This document shows, in pieces, positions 14,271-23,314 of a stretch of 41,658 nt of DNA (positions are counted from its first letter, which is position 1; each line of letters starts with the position of its first letter). Under the pieces are notes generated by a model. It did no database searches. It had not been told where the DNA came from and saw only the letters and a list, made by a program, of their open reading frames with translations. The position numbers and the translations under genes are program-made. Origin of the DNA: Nitrospiraceae bacterium UBA2166 (lineage in GTDB: Bacteria > Nitrospirota > Nitrospiria > Nitrospirales > UBA2166); assembly GCA_002328825.1 (NCBI GenBank), contig DCWI01000017.1, positions 7,948-49,605 on the forward strand. Reading direction: 5' to 3'.

Positions 14271-17200
14271 TTATAAAGAATATTTTCGAGGTATTTCATT
14301 GGGATAGAAAATAAGTCCTTCGATCTCGTATTTTGGAAACAGTGTTTTAGTGGCTTCCAGGTAAACTTCCATTTGGAGGTGATGTTTCTCGGAGGGTTTT
14401 TCCATTTTGTAGCTAATTACAATGGCATGGTCTTGCAGAAGAATTAAGTTATCAATAGTTCCTCTAATTTTTTGATTGTCTCTAATGAGTACAAACGGGA
14501 CTTCTCGTGATACAGTTCCATCCTGGAGAAGTAGCGAAAGTTTTTTGTGCGCGTGAAGCTGCCGGTAGAACCTTGTAACCTCACTGACCGCTTTTTCACG
14601 ATCAGTGAGTGTCTGTTCAGGGTGGTTAGAGAGCAGTGTGTCAGCAATCTGCTCTAACGTTTTCTCTCGAGGGGTTTCGTATGTAAACATTTGATTTATG
14701 GTTCTTTCCATCTCTGCGCTGAATGACTTCCAGTGCTGCTTGTTCTTGTCATCTTCAGGGAACTTTGTGTCTTGGATATTTGCTATTATTTTTGAGGTGT
14801 TTGGACTCAGTAATGGCTCCGTGGCAAGTGTATGTACTGGAATTTCTTTTGTTTTGTGATAGAGATTGGGGGAAAACGTTGTAGGGATAATACGTAACCG
14901 ATGCTTGTTATTCCATATCAATTCAGTCGCATCAGTTGTTGTAGCGTCGGGAAGGAGTTCTCTAAGGCTTTTTGGCAGAAGATTGTAAAATGTTGGATGA
15001 TGTTCTTTATGTTTTGTATCAAGCCATGAGAGGACAAGATAGCTCTTGGCACGTGTGAGTGCGACATACAAAAGGCGCTTTTCTTCTTCTAGCACGCGAT
15101 CTGGGTCGTTAATCTTGGCTTTTGCTGTTGCATATACCTTTATAGTCCCATCAGCATGCTCTTTGATGCGTGGGAGTGAAGTATCTGTGCGGAGTGTTTG
15201 GTCCATATTTACGATAAATACGGCTTTGAATTCCAGACCCTTGGAGGCATGGATGGTCATGAGGCTGACCGCATCCATCTCTTCGAGTGTTGCGAGGGAT
15301 TCTTCGCCTGAGGAGGAATGTTTAAGGTATTCTGTGAGACGAGAAAATGTCATATAACCACGGTTCTGAGCGCGCCGTATGAGTTCCAATACCTTTTTAA
15401 GATTTTCCCACCCTTGAATGCCGTCATGCCTGATAAAATGCGCAGCGTAATCAGTCTCTTCGATAATACGTTGCAAGAGATCTGAAGGAGGAATTTGGTC
15501 AGCAACGTTAAGCCATTTTGTAACCTTGGGAAGTATGGCGGTAATGATAGCTTGATCTTCTGTCGAGATTCTAAGTGATAGCAACTTTTCTTGGACAGAG
15601 TTTTTCAGGAGATGTGCCAGTGGGGTGTCTCGAGCGTGTTTTCGGTGTCCGTTTGCAATGAGTGCTAGAGCTGTATCCGAAAGTCCAATAAAACGTGAAC
15701 GTAGGATTTCGGCTGTGCGAAGCTCGGAAAGAGGATTGGCAAGATAGCGTATGAGGGCCTGAATATCGCGAACTTCCGGTGAATCGTAAAACCCAAGTCC
15801 ATGATAGACATACGTAGGGACTCCACGTTGGGCCAATGCGTCTTCGTAGACGCGATAATGAGTGCGACTTCTAAAACAGATGGCAATGTCTTTTGGTTGG
15901 CAGTCGGTCTCCTGTAGTAAACGCACAATTTCATCACCTACAGCCGTTGCTGCATGAGTTCGTGTGGGGGCGATGGCAATTCCAACTGCGTGCTTATGCG
16001 CGTCAGGATCAAGAATTGGGAAATGGTCACTCTGGGGATATCGAAAAGCCCAATTCACATCTTCTTTTTCTTTGGGGATTCCAGAAAACACGTCATTGAG
16101 AAATTCAAGCAAGGCGGCATGGGCCCGAAAGCTTTGATTGATATGTAATTTCCTTCCGCCGTTTGGGCGAATATTCATGAGATATTTTGTCGCAGTGTTC
16201 ATCACTTCGACACGTGCTCCTCGCCATCCATAAATGGATTGTTTACGGTCTCCTACAAGGAATATACTTGGTTCTTGAATGAATCCTTTTCCTCGACTGG
16301 AGGCTTGTGTTTTGGCAATGGCATCTTGTACTAATCCTGCACCTTCTCCCCAAGAATCGATAAGACTTTGAATGAGTGACCATTGCATCTCGTTGGTATC
16401 CTGAAATTCGTCTATGAGAAGGTGATGATAGCGTGATTCCAACCGAAAACGGCTTTGAGAAAAGCTTCCTCGTTGGTTAAGCAGAGTGACGGCGTGCTGA
16501 ACGATATCTGAAAAGTCAAGCCAGCCTCCTTCCTCCTTAAGTAAGGTAAAATGTTGTGTAGCTGACTGATAAAGCGTCCACATTTCTTGGATTGCATAGA
16601 GCTCGATATCGTGACGCCATAGACGAATGTGTTCCGCAATCACTGGTGAAATATTGATAAACTGTGAGTGATGCTTGTCGTATTCAGCGCGGGTGGTGAA
16701 ATCTGATCGCTGGCACGAGTGTGGGAGTTTTTTACGAGGTTGTCCAGATTGAGTTAGAAAGTAAGATGCAACTTGCTCGAGATCAAACGGTGTGAGTGGA
16801 TTAGAGTTCATTATACGTCGTATCGATGTGGGCATAGTTTCCCACTGATGGCATCTCAATGTTTTTTGAATACTTGTCGATGTCTTTATCAGCGCGTGGT
16901 TGAGGTGAAGTGTATGCGGTATTTTTTGTCTTATGAATCGGTTAAGAAGTGGACCTGAGCTGAGGCGATTTCGGATAAAATGGCGCATACCGCGTCGTAG
17001 AGCAGCTTCTCCAATATAGGAAATAAGAAACTTAAGATTTGGGACTGAATAGTTTCTATGATCACTCAGACAGTGTTCTATAGATTCTTCTAAGAAACGA
17101 TGAAGTTCAACGGCGCTTAAAAGAGTTACGTCTGGTTCGAGATTTGCTTCCAATGGAAACTCTTTGAGCAATCCAAGGCAGAAGGCATCCATTGTGACGA

Positions 17201-17480
17201 TATGTACCTCTGCTAGTCGATCTCGAGTCTCATCCCATAATGTGCTTCGGCGGTGCAATTCTTGGATAATGCGATGTTTCATTTCACTTGCGGCTTTGCG
17301 CGTAAAAGTAATAGCGAGAATATTCCTGGGTGCTGCGCCTGCCTCAATGAGTCGAATATAACGATCGACGAGGACACGTGTTTTCCCAGTCCCAGCCGAG
17401 GCTTCCAGTGTGACATTAATTCGAGGGTCACTGGCGTCTTTTCTGGCTTGGTTATCTTGTGGGTGAGTTAGGTTGGTCAT
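14271..17480 (-). CDS. AddA/RecB-like UvrD-family helicase-nuclease subunit
   Basis: A 1069-residue helicase for processing double-strand DNA ends before recombination, working with the product of the upstream gene. Superfamily I motifs are intact: EASAGTGKTRVLVDR (P-loop at residues 27-34), AITFTRKAASEM (Ia), LLIDEFQDTNEMQW (II), FLVGDRKQSIYGWRGA (III), SLMTIHASKGLEFKAV (V) and EEKRLLYVALTRAKSYLVLSW (VI). The C-terminus resembles the PD-(D/E)XK nuclease of AddA (RGTIDNLILLQDHAIVISYKM, then QMEVY), but the usual DYK is SYK. The second catalytic acid is therefore missing and nuclease activity is doubtful. The start overlaps the stop of the AddB-like gene by 4 bases (ATGA), so translation is coupled. 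Calling it addA is a family-level judgement; RecB-like is the alternative. Confidence 0.9.
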   Translation of the reverse strand: MTNLTHPQDNQARKDASDPRINVTLEASAGTGKTRVLVDRYIRLIEAGAAPRNILAITFTRKAASEMKHRIIQELHRRSTLWDETRDRLAEVHIVTMDAFCLGLLKEFPLEANLEPDVTLLSAVELHRFLEESIEHCLSDHRNYSVPNLKFLISYIGEAALRRGMRHFIRNRLSSGPLLNRFIRQKIPHTLHLNHALIKTSTSIQKTLRCHQWETMPTSIRRIMNSNPLTPFDLEQVASYFLTQSGQPRKKLPHSCQRSDFTTRAEYDKHHSQFINISPVIAEHIRLWRHDIELYAIQEMWTLYQSATQHFTLLKEEGGWLDFSDIVQHAVTLLNQRGSFSQSRFRLESRYHHLLIDEFQDTNEMQWSLIQSLIDSWGEGAGLVQDAIAKTQASSRGKGFIQEPSIFLVGDRKQSIYGWRGARVEVMNTATKYLMNIRPNGGRKLHINQSFRAHAALLEFLNDVFSGIPKEKEDVNWAFRYPQSDHFPILDPDAHKHAVGIAIAPTRTHAATAVGDEIVRLLQETDCQPKDIAICFRSRTHYRVYEDALAQRGVPTYVYHGLGFYDSPEVRDIQALIRYLANPLSELRTAEILRSRFIGLSDTALALIANGHRKHARDTPLAHLLKNSVQEKLLSLRISTEDQAIITAILPKVTKWLNVADQIPPSDLLQRIIEETDYAAHFIRHDGIQGWENLKKVLELIRRAQNRGYMTFSRLTEYLKHSSSGEESLATLEEMDAVSLMTIHASKGLEFKAVFIVNMDQTLRTDTSLPRIKEHADGTIKVYATAKAKINDPDRVLEEEKRLLYVALTRAKSYLVLSWLDTKHKEHHPTFYNLLPKSLRELLPDATTTDATELIWNNKHRLRIIPTTFSPNLYHKTKEIPVHTLATEPLLSPNTSKIIANIQDTKFPEDDKNKQHWKSFSAEMERTINQMFTYETPREKTLEQIADTLLSNHPEQTLTDREKAVSEVTRFYRQLHAHKKLSLLLQDGTVSREVPFVLIRDNQKIRGTIDNLILLQDHAIVISYKMEKPSEKHHLQMEVYLEATKTLFPKYEIEGLIFYPNEIPRKYSL

Positions 17481-20374
17481 GATGTTGAGCTGATATCTTG
17501 CACTTCGACCACTGGTGTTGTCTCAGTTATTTCTTTGCGGCAAAGTCCTACATAGCCACAACTGTTGCAAAGATGGTTTTGATAGGGTCGTGGAGGAAAG
17601 TGGCCTTCAGTAATGTGGCGATAAGTCTTGAGGAGTTGCGTCTTTGTTTTTTCGTAGTCTGTTCGGCGAACGGCTTTCCTATCGCGAAGGCTGAGGTAGG
17701 TGGCTTGGGTTGTTTTCGCAGAAAAATCTTGAGTGAGGCACATAGCATATAAGGGGACTTGCAATGTTACTTTTGCTTCTGGAACTTTCCCAGTTTTATA
17801 GTCAAAAACGTGGATGCCTCCTTTCAGATCTATGTCGATACGATCTACACGGCCTTTGATGTCAACATGCCATGGGGCCTCGCCATTTGGTCCGTGCTCA
17901 AGACAAAGCTTTGTTCGAAAAGGATATTCAAGTAATCGCTTGGCTATTGGTTTTCGTGTTGTTTCTTGGCGAAGAATCCATTCAATCGTTCCGACGTGGC
18001 CATAGTCACCGAACAGGCGGGTTAGTTCAATTTTGTGATATTTGCGAGGAAGTTTTTCTTTTGAAATTTTCCTGAAGAGGGCAATTATTGTGGCATAATT
18101 TTTTTCTGTAACTGGTTGCGGAAAAGTAGTTGCTATATCCCATTGCTGGAAACCATCTTTTAAAATCGTATGTACAATTCTTCCTTGTTGCAGTGGGCTG
18201 AGACCTATGTGCTCTTCCTCATCTTCGGTGAGGTGCAGGATGCTTTTGGCGTAGTACTTGAATGGGCAATGGAGGTAGCGTTCAAAGGCCGTAGCAGAAA
18301 CCGGTTCGATGTTGGAAAGTGTGTATTTAAGTATTCCTGGACTTGATCGGTTCGTGATAATTTTGTCAGGTTGAACAAGGCCAAATCGTAAAGCCTGGTT
18401 GCGTGATGTCACATACGCGCTCATATCATGTTCTAAAATGCGTGTTGTGTTGGTGGTGTGCATATTCTCAATTTCATCGAGGAATAGGGAGGGCACAGTT
18501 GGGATATCTTCCTCAATCTGATGGCGAAAAGCTGCGACATAACATCGAGAGAATTGGGATAATTCCTTAAACGTGATTCGTTCTTCATAGCGAGATTCAG
18601 CATTAGATGACCAGCCAAATTCTCGAAGAAGCCATTCTGGATAGAAAATATTATGCTCTTTTTTCGCAGGCCATTCCCCTTCATTCAAACCAACAATAAT
18701 GACTAGGTCGAATATTCCAAGTGCTGCTGATCGTGCATCGATGATGTGAATACCCTTGTTTCCAGTTCGCTGGGAAAACGTGTGTGTTTTGATAGCAAGG
18801 CGTAGTGATTTTTTGAAAGTATTGAGATCAACAGGTGATTCACCAAGAACAGTTTCGACGTTTTCGAGTTGGTGAAGTATGGTTAGGAATGCGCCCTTTG
18901 CACGGTTCTGCCGGGAAGAATCCTCGTGGGAATTTGGTGTGCGCTCATATTGATTGAGAAAATCTTTTATGCAGCTGATCTTTTGTGTCACTGATGTGTG
19001 AGGACTGGCCAATGGTGTGAGTATCTCTTCAATAGCGTGTAATGTTTCTAGTACGGTCAATACTGAAGAGGAATGACTTTGGGACTCAAGGTCTGGAATT
19101 GAAAGCTGAATGGGTTGGCGTTGTAAGGTTTTTCGTAGTTGTTCCCATGCCTCATTTCCGTGAATGTTTTTTCGTTGTTGGAGTTCTAATTCCATAGCGA
19201 GAAGTGCATTGTCGTTAATTTTATGAAAATCAAAAAATGGGTTTCGAAGAAGTTGAAAGGCAGGTAAGTATTCCGTTGTGCGTTCAATGAAATCAAAAAT
19301 AAGGTCGATTGCAGAAAGGTAGGGCTCAGTAGACAACGGAAAATCATCTTGTATTTGATAAGGGATTCCAGCTTGCTCGAATACTTGCTTTGCGAGGTAG
19401 AGATAGGGGAGTGGGTTTGGCACAACCACTGCAATGCGATCAATTTCTGGCAATGTTTCTTTGTGTGCGAGTAACTTGAGCAGCTTAGTAATTGAGATTA
19501 AAACTTCTTCTCGATCTCTGGCAGTAAAAACGACCTCAGAGTTTTCTTCAGGTGAAAAAAGCATTGGAGGTTTCGTGAAAGTTTTCTTGTAAGCACTCGT
19601 CAATGCTCTGTTGCTAATTAGAGGATGGAGTGAAGAAAAATTTTCCATGCTTTCCGGGACGATAATTTCGACGGTTTCAACTGTAGGTACTGCCATAAGG
19701 TAGGTGAGGTCACCGTGGCATAGTGTCTCTGGACCTAGCGAGATGATGTGAGAGTAGGGGCTACTCACGTCATGTTTGAGAAGTGACTGATGCAGAGTGG
19801 AGGCATCGTCTAGCTTGAGCGATGTTAGGTGCGCCTGATATCGTGTGAGACTTTCAAGGAGGAAACGTGTTTGTTGGGCCATTCGTTCAGCCCCCATATC
19901 ATCTTGAATATTAAATTCCTCAAAGGCTCGTTGAGTAAATGTTTGGAGGGTGTTCCCTGTCAGGTACATGTGGTCGTATAGTGCGAGAATTCGGTACAAT
20001 AGCCCGTTGCGGATGAGGAAGGGAGGCGGGAATCCTGCCTTCTCAGTTTCTTTAAGTGCTTTCAACAAAATGGCTTGGCGTAATAGTGGGTCAATGAGCG
20101 TAACATTCCCGAAGGACCCTCGTACCATCTCTTCCAGAAACACACGGGTAGTACTTATAGACGGAAGAATTGTCGCAGTACGGTTCTTTAGTAGGTTGTG
20201 CTCTAAGGTAAGCTCGAGTACGTGTTTTGACGCAGAGGTTGGCACAAGGACAAGAATATTGCGAATGGCAAGTGGATTACGTGCGAGTATTGTGGTGAGA
20301 AAACCTTCTAGGTATTCCTGAACGCCTTTCCACCCTGTACAAAGGGTCAATGTTGGAGCAATAGGATCTTTCAT
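17477..20374 (-). CDS. AddB-like PD-(D/E)XK nuclease subunit with Fe-S cysteines
   Basis: A 965-residue partner of the downstream helicase. The N-terminal half has the degenerate helicase fold of AddB proteins; the expected P-loop position reads LTLCTGWKGVQEY, with no GxGKT, so it is unlikely to hydrolyse ATP. The C-terminal nuclease is complete: GRVDRIDIDLKGGIHVFDYKTGKVP carries the acidic residue and the DYK motif, and QVPLYAM is the QxxxY element. Four cysteines, one in FERYLHCPFKYYA and three in CNSCGYVGLC, match the Fe-S staple of AddB-type nucleases. It probably cuts one strand at DNA ends while the partner unwinds. It is the first gene of a two-gene operon. The ATG at 20374 has only a weak ribosome site. 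Confidence 0.88.
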   Translation of the reverse strand: MKDPIAPTLTLCTGWKGVQEYLEGFLTTILARNPLAIRNILVLVPTSASKHVLELTLEHNLLKNRTATILPSISTTRVFLEEMVRGSFGNVTLIDPLLRQAILLKALKETEKAGFPPPFLIRNGLLYRILALYDHMYLTGNTLQTFTQRAFEEFNIQDDMGAERMAQQTRFLLESLTRYQAHLTSLKLDDASTLHQSLLKHDVSSPYSHIISLGPETLCHGDLTYLMAVPTVETVEIIVPESMENFSSLHPLISNRALTSAYKKTFTKPPMLFSPEENSEVVFTARDREEVLISITKLLKLLAHKETLPEIDRIAVVVPNPLPYLYLAKQVFEQAGIPYQIQDDFPLSTEPYLSAIDLIFDFIERTTEYLPAFQLLRNPFFDFHKINDNALLAMELELQQRKNIHGNEAWEQLRKTLQRQPIQLSIPDLESQSHSSSVLTVLETLHAIEEILTPLASPHTSVTQKISCIKDFLNQYERTPNSHEDSSRQNRAKGAFLTILHQLENVETVLGESPVDLNTFKKSLRLAIKTHTFSQRTGNKGIHIIDARSAALGIFDLVIIVGLNEGEWPAKKEHNIFYPEWLLREFGWSSNAESRYEERITFKELSQFSRCYVAAFRHQIEEDIPTVPSLFLDEIENMHTTNTTRILEHDMSAYVTSRNQALRFGLVQPDKIITNRSSPGILKYTLSNIEPVSATAFERYLHCPFKYYAKSILHLTEDEEEHIGLSPLQQGRIVHTILKDGFQQWDIATTFPQPVTEKNYATIIALFRKISKEKLPRKYHKIELTRLFGDYGHVGTIEWILRQETTRKPIAKRLLEYPFRTKLCLEHGPNGEAPWHVDIKGRVDRIDIDLKGGIHVFDYKTGKVPEAKVTLQVPLYAMCLTQDFSAKTTQATYLSLRDRKAVRRTDYEKTKTQLLKTYRHITEGHFPPRPYQNHLCNSCGYVGLCRKEITETTPVVEVQDISSTS

Positions 20375-20768
20375 CTTACATTCACTGTGTCAAGTTGAGC
20401 GGTAGGTATTCTAGCTTTCTTTACATACAAATTCACACGAACTGATGAGTCTTGGGTTATTTGTGTCATTCTGAGCAAGAGAAATAGATGAGGGGTGTTG
20501 TGCAATAGGCTGGTTTTTGGCAAGGAACTGTGTTTGCGTGAGGGAGAAAATTTTCTAGCATGAAACAATTGCGTGCCGTGTCATTAATAAGCTCTTACCG
20601 CAATCTTCGGGAGTGGTATTTCAAGGTATAGTAGAAATGTCTTGTAAAGGGGTTGAATCGTTTTCCAATTAACAAAATCCATTTCGGCTATCTCAACTCT
20701 GGCATGAATGATGATAAGAAAATATGTATGTTAGTGGGTAGAGCTATTCTGGCAAAATACCTGTAAAC
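20375..20768. other. intergenic stretch between divergent transcripts
   Basis: About 390 bases between the start of the nuclease operon and the promoter of the spondin-domain gene. I see no credible gene, tRNA or strong hairpin. A minus-strand frame at 20371-20568 has no ribosome site and looks accidental. The stretch probably holds the unrecognised promoter of the AddB-AddA operon. Confidence 0.5.
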
Positions 20769-20798
20769 TTAACAAGTACTCGTGATGACATGTATAAG
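20769..20798 (+). promoter_or_regulatory. candidate sigma70-type promoter for the spondin-domain gene
   Basis: TTAACA (20769-20774) and TATAAG (20793-20798) are separated by 18 bases, and TG immediately precedes the -10 hexamer. Transcription would start near 20805. Confidence 0.5.
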
Positions 20799-20879
20799 TC
20801 GTAGGCTATCACACTAGCGTGTAGTTTGAATTTTGGTATGTCAGGAGAGGAAGAGTTGGTAAATTCTTGGGAGAAGAAA

Positions 20880-21575
20880 ATGCCTGTGCATGCTTTGATT
20901 CCTGTGCTGTTTGGCCAAATGATTTTTATTATAGTCGTTTTAGCAGTGCTGATGGTACTTACTTTTCGGTATGTTCAGGCAGAGATAAGCCTGCAAAAAT
21001 ATGCTGTTACCATTACTAATCTTACCAAGGGCCAACAAATTTCAGCACCATTGCTTTGGAGTCATAATAAAGCGGTGATATTTTTTGAATTAGGAATGCC
21101 GGCGAGTCAGGCTCTTCAGTCCAGTGCAGAAGCTGGCAATACGGGTTTGCTTTCAGATGTGTTTATTCGGTCATCTGATGTAGAGGATGTCGTCAAGTCA
21201 TCAGAAGGACTTCTAAACCCAGGCGACTCTGTCACTTTGATGCTACGATCAGGAGGAGCATTCAATAGAATTTCGTTTATCTCAATGCTAAATCCAACTA
21301 ATGATGGATTTGTTGCTGTTCAGGGAGTCAAGATTCCAAAGAATAATAAAAGGATTGTTGTAGATGTTCCTGCATACGATGCGGGAAGCGAGATTAACGA
21401 TGAGCAATGTGCTTCGATTCCTGGGGTGCTTTGTGATGGGGAAGGCCGATCGAGTGAAAAAGGTGAAGGATTTGTCCATTTTCATACAGGGATTCATGGT
21501 ATTGGGGATCTCAAACCTGAAGAACGTGACTGGAGAAACCCAGTTGCCCGTCTCTCAATTCGGCAAGAGAAGTGA
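20880..21575 (+). CDS. membrane-anchored spondin-domain protein
   Basis: One N-terminal membrane segment (LFGQMIFIIVVLAVLMVLTF) is followed by an extracytoplasmic domain of about 200 residues with the bacterial Spond_N pattern (PF06468-like): VTITNLTKGQQISAPLLWSH, FELGMPASQALQ, AEAGNTG, LLNPGDSVTL, SMLNPTNDGFVAVQGVKIP, YDAGSEINDEQCASIPG.LC and VHFHTGIHGIGDL...DWRNPVARL. The animal F-spondin domain of this fold binds partner proteins and calcium; bacterial roles are unknown. The ATG at 20880 follows GGGAG by 6 bases. An in-frame ATG at 20838 would add 14 polar residues but has no ribosome site. The gene stands alone and is convergent with tag. Confidence 0.85.
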   Translation: MPVHALIPVLFGQMIFIIVVLAVLMVLTFRYVQAEISLQKYAVTITNLTKGQQISAPLLWSHNKAVIFFELGMPASQALQSSAEAGNTGLLSDVFIRSSDVEDVVKSSEGLLNPGDSVTLMLRSGGAFNRISFISMLNPTNDGFVAVQGVKIPKNNKRIVVDVPAYDAGSEINDEQCASIPGVLCDGEGRSSEKGEGFVHFHTGIHGIGDLKPEERDWRNPVARLSIRQEK

Positions 21576-21595
21576 TTTTCCTCAGTATTGATAGC

Positions 21596-21614
21596 GCCTA
21601 TCTACAGATAAGGC
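21596..21614. terminator. hairpin between the convergent spondin-domain and tag genes
   Basis: GCCTATCT and AGATAAGGC flank a two-base loop, giving a stem with one bulge. It lies in the 117-base convergent gap. No T-run follows on either strand, so termination here is only plausible. Confidence 0.35.
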
Positions 21615-21692
21615 TGTTCGTTGTATGCGAGGTTGAGGAGAAAAAATCGATAAGGGGTACTGTTTGGGATGAGATGTAAATGGTTTATAGGG

Positions 21693-22304
21693 TTAGTGTT
21701 TTATGGTCTTCCTATACGCTGAGATAATTTCTTTCCTTCGGAAGCAGTTTAAGGTATGGTCGTTGACCATACCTGTTGCTTGCATGTGGGCGTAACAGAT
21801 GGTTGAACCTATAAAGGTAAAGCCACGGTGGCGAAGATCGTTGCTTAAAGCATCGGACTCCGGAGTGGTGATGGGATAGTCCTTCATGCTTCTGAGTCGA
21901 TTCACAATCGGTTGACCATTTACAAATTTCCAAATGTAGGTATCAAATGTTCCAAATTCTTTTTGCAGATCAATGAATTTTCTAGCATTGTTAACTGCGG
22001 CGATGATTTTGAGTCGGTTGCGGATAATTCCTGGATTGTTGAGGAGTTTTTCTATTTTCCTTTCGGTATACCTAGCGACTTTCTTGGGGTCAAACTGATC
22101 AAACGCTTTGCGATAGTTCTCTCGTTTGCTGAGTACGATATACCAGCTAAGGCCAGCTTGCGCCGATTCTAAGGTGAGAAACTCAAACCATAGTCTGTCG
22201 TCGTGGATAGGAACCCCCCATTCCTTGTCGTGATACGCAATATAATCTGCTTTCGTGAGATCTACCCACGGGCAGCGTTTGAGGTTTACATCATGTAGCT
22301 TCAT
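21693..22304 (-). CDS. tag: DNA-3-methyladenine glycosylase I
   Basis: A 203-residue base-excision repair enzyme that removes 3-methyladenine from alkylated DNA. The Tag family pattern is complete: KRCPWV (Cys11), YIAYHDKEWGVP (His25), LTLESAQAGLSWYIVLSKRENYR with the Glu of the base pocket, and GFTFIGSTICYAHMQATGMVNDHTLNCF, where the final His and Cys complete the zinc site. Length matches the family (about 190 residues). It is the last of three closely spaced minus-strand genes after udk and the zinc ribbon protein; only 7 bases separate it from the latter. Confidence 0.95.
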   Translation of the reverse strand: MKLHDVNLKRCPWVDLTKADYIAYHDKEWGVPIHDDRLWFEFLTLESAQAGLSWYIVLSKRENYRKAFDQFDPKKVARYTERKIEKLLNNPGIIRNRLKIIAAVNNARKFIDLQKEFGTFDTYIWKFVNGQPIVNRLRSMKDYPITTPESDALSNDLRHRGFTFIGSTICYAHMQATGMVNDHTLNCFRRKEIISAYRKTIKH

Positions 22305-22311
22305 CGATCTT

Positions 22312-22584
22312 TTACTTTTGGCGCATCCCTTTTACGAATACTTTCCCTTGGATGATTTTGTGGGCTGGCCGGTTTTCTATCATTTTAAATCGTGCAAACT
22401 CTCCTTGGCATTGAGGACAATGTAAGTTTCCTGCGGTCCTATCATCGACAATGCGTTCTACAAAGCATTTCACTAAGCTTCCGTTTCCTCCCTTGTGATA
22501 CTTGTAGAGAATAATTCGACATTTTGCGCAATAGATTGTGATTGTGCGAAAGTTCTTTGTCACAGCGGTTTCATATTGTTGCAA
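22312..22584 (-). CDS. small zinc ribbon protein
   Basis: A 90-residue protein with two Cys pairs, Cys19-x2-Cys22 (YCAKC) and Cys56-x2-Cys59 (HCPQC), plus Cys40, forming a probable zinc ribbon. The C-terminus NRPAHKIIQGKVFVKG recalls conserved uncharacterised zinc-ribbon proteins of anaerobes and Nitrospinae/Nitrospirae-like bacteria (recollection, not searched). The start is TTG at 22584, overlapping the end of the uridine kinase gene by 14 bases. An internal GTG at 22563 is an alternative that removes the overlap. The function is unknown; nucleic-acid binding is possible. Confidence 0.75.
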   Translation of the reverse strand: MQQYETAVTKNFRTITIYCAKCRIILYKYHKGGNGSLVKCFVERIVDDRTAGNLHCPQCQGEFARFKMIENRPAHKIIQGKVFVKGMRQK

Positions 22585-23185
22585 TCTTTCTGTTCAGGAA
22601 TGATGATATGTTCGCTAGCTGGATATTTAGTGAAGATTCTCCGTTGACAATTACGTGAGCATTTTTTCTTGTTGGAAGAACAAGGGTGTTGTAACTGTTA
22701 TGCACAAACTTTTCATATCGATTTATCGTCTCCTGCTTACTCGTTCCTCTGATGCTAGTATCTCGAGTAATTCTTCGCGATAACATGGTCTCGAGAGATG
22801 TTTCAACAAATATTTTTAAATCTGCAATTTCGTTTAAACTCGTATAGTACAATGCAAACAATCCCTCGAGAATAAGGATGTCTGGTTGTGGGCCTTGAAA
22901 TGGACGAAATGTTCGTTTGCGTGTGATGAAATTGTAGTGTGGAAGAAACTGAATGGTGCCAGTGTAAATTTCCTCAATATCGCGAAGTGCCATCCCAATG
23001 TCAATGGCATCAGGCACATCAAGATTTGTTATAGAGGCTTTTTTTTTGCTGAAGTGTGCTGTGTCATCATAATAATGATCAAGAGGGAGGACAAAAACGT
23101 GACGTGATGGGAATAGCAAATGTAATTGATTAGCAAGCGTAGACTTTCCTGAACAACTCCCTCCGCCGATGGTCAAGAATTTCAA
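22571..23185 (-). CDS. udk: uridine kinase
   Basis: A 204-residue P-loop kinase phosphorylating uridine/cytidine in the pyrimidine salvage pathway. It has the Walker A sequence GGGSCSGKST at residues 7-16, LPLDHYYDD (substrate Asp region), NLDVPDAID, PHYNF, the LILEGLFALY strand and TSLETMLSRRITRDT as lid. Length and order match Udk. The start is TTG at 23185, preceded by GGAAAG; no ATG is available that keeps the P-loop. It heads the udk-zinc ribbon-tag group. A related phosphoribulokinase-type kinase cannot be excluded. Confidence 0.88.
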   Translation of the reverse strand: MKFLTIGGGSCSGKSTLANQLHLLFPSRHVFVLPLDHYYDDTAHFSKKKASITNLDVPDAIDIGMALRDIEEIYTGTIQFLPHYNFITRKRTFRPFQGPQPDILILEGLFALYYTSLNEIADLKIFVETSLETMLSRRITRDTSIRGTSKQETINRYEKFVHNSYNTLVLPTRKNAHVIVNGESSLNIQLANISSFLNRKIATI

Positions 23186-23314
23186 CTTTCCAACTCGTTT
23201 CTATTCAGGGTTCTAAAGCGTTCGCCAAAATGTTCCTGTTTCATTGTTGTGTTCCGTATTGTGTAGGTTGTTTGGCTCGATCAAGTAATTGGGGTTTACT
23301 GGATGGGTGTTTTC

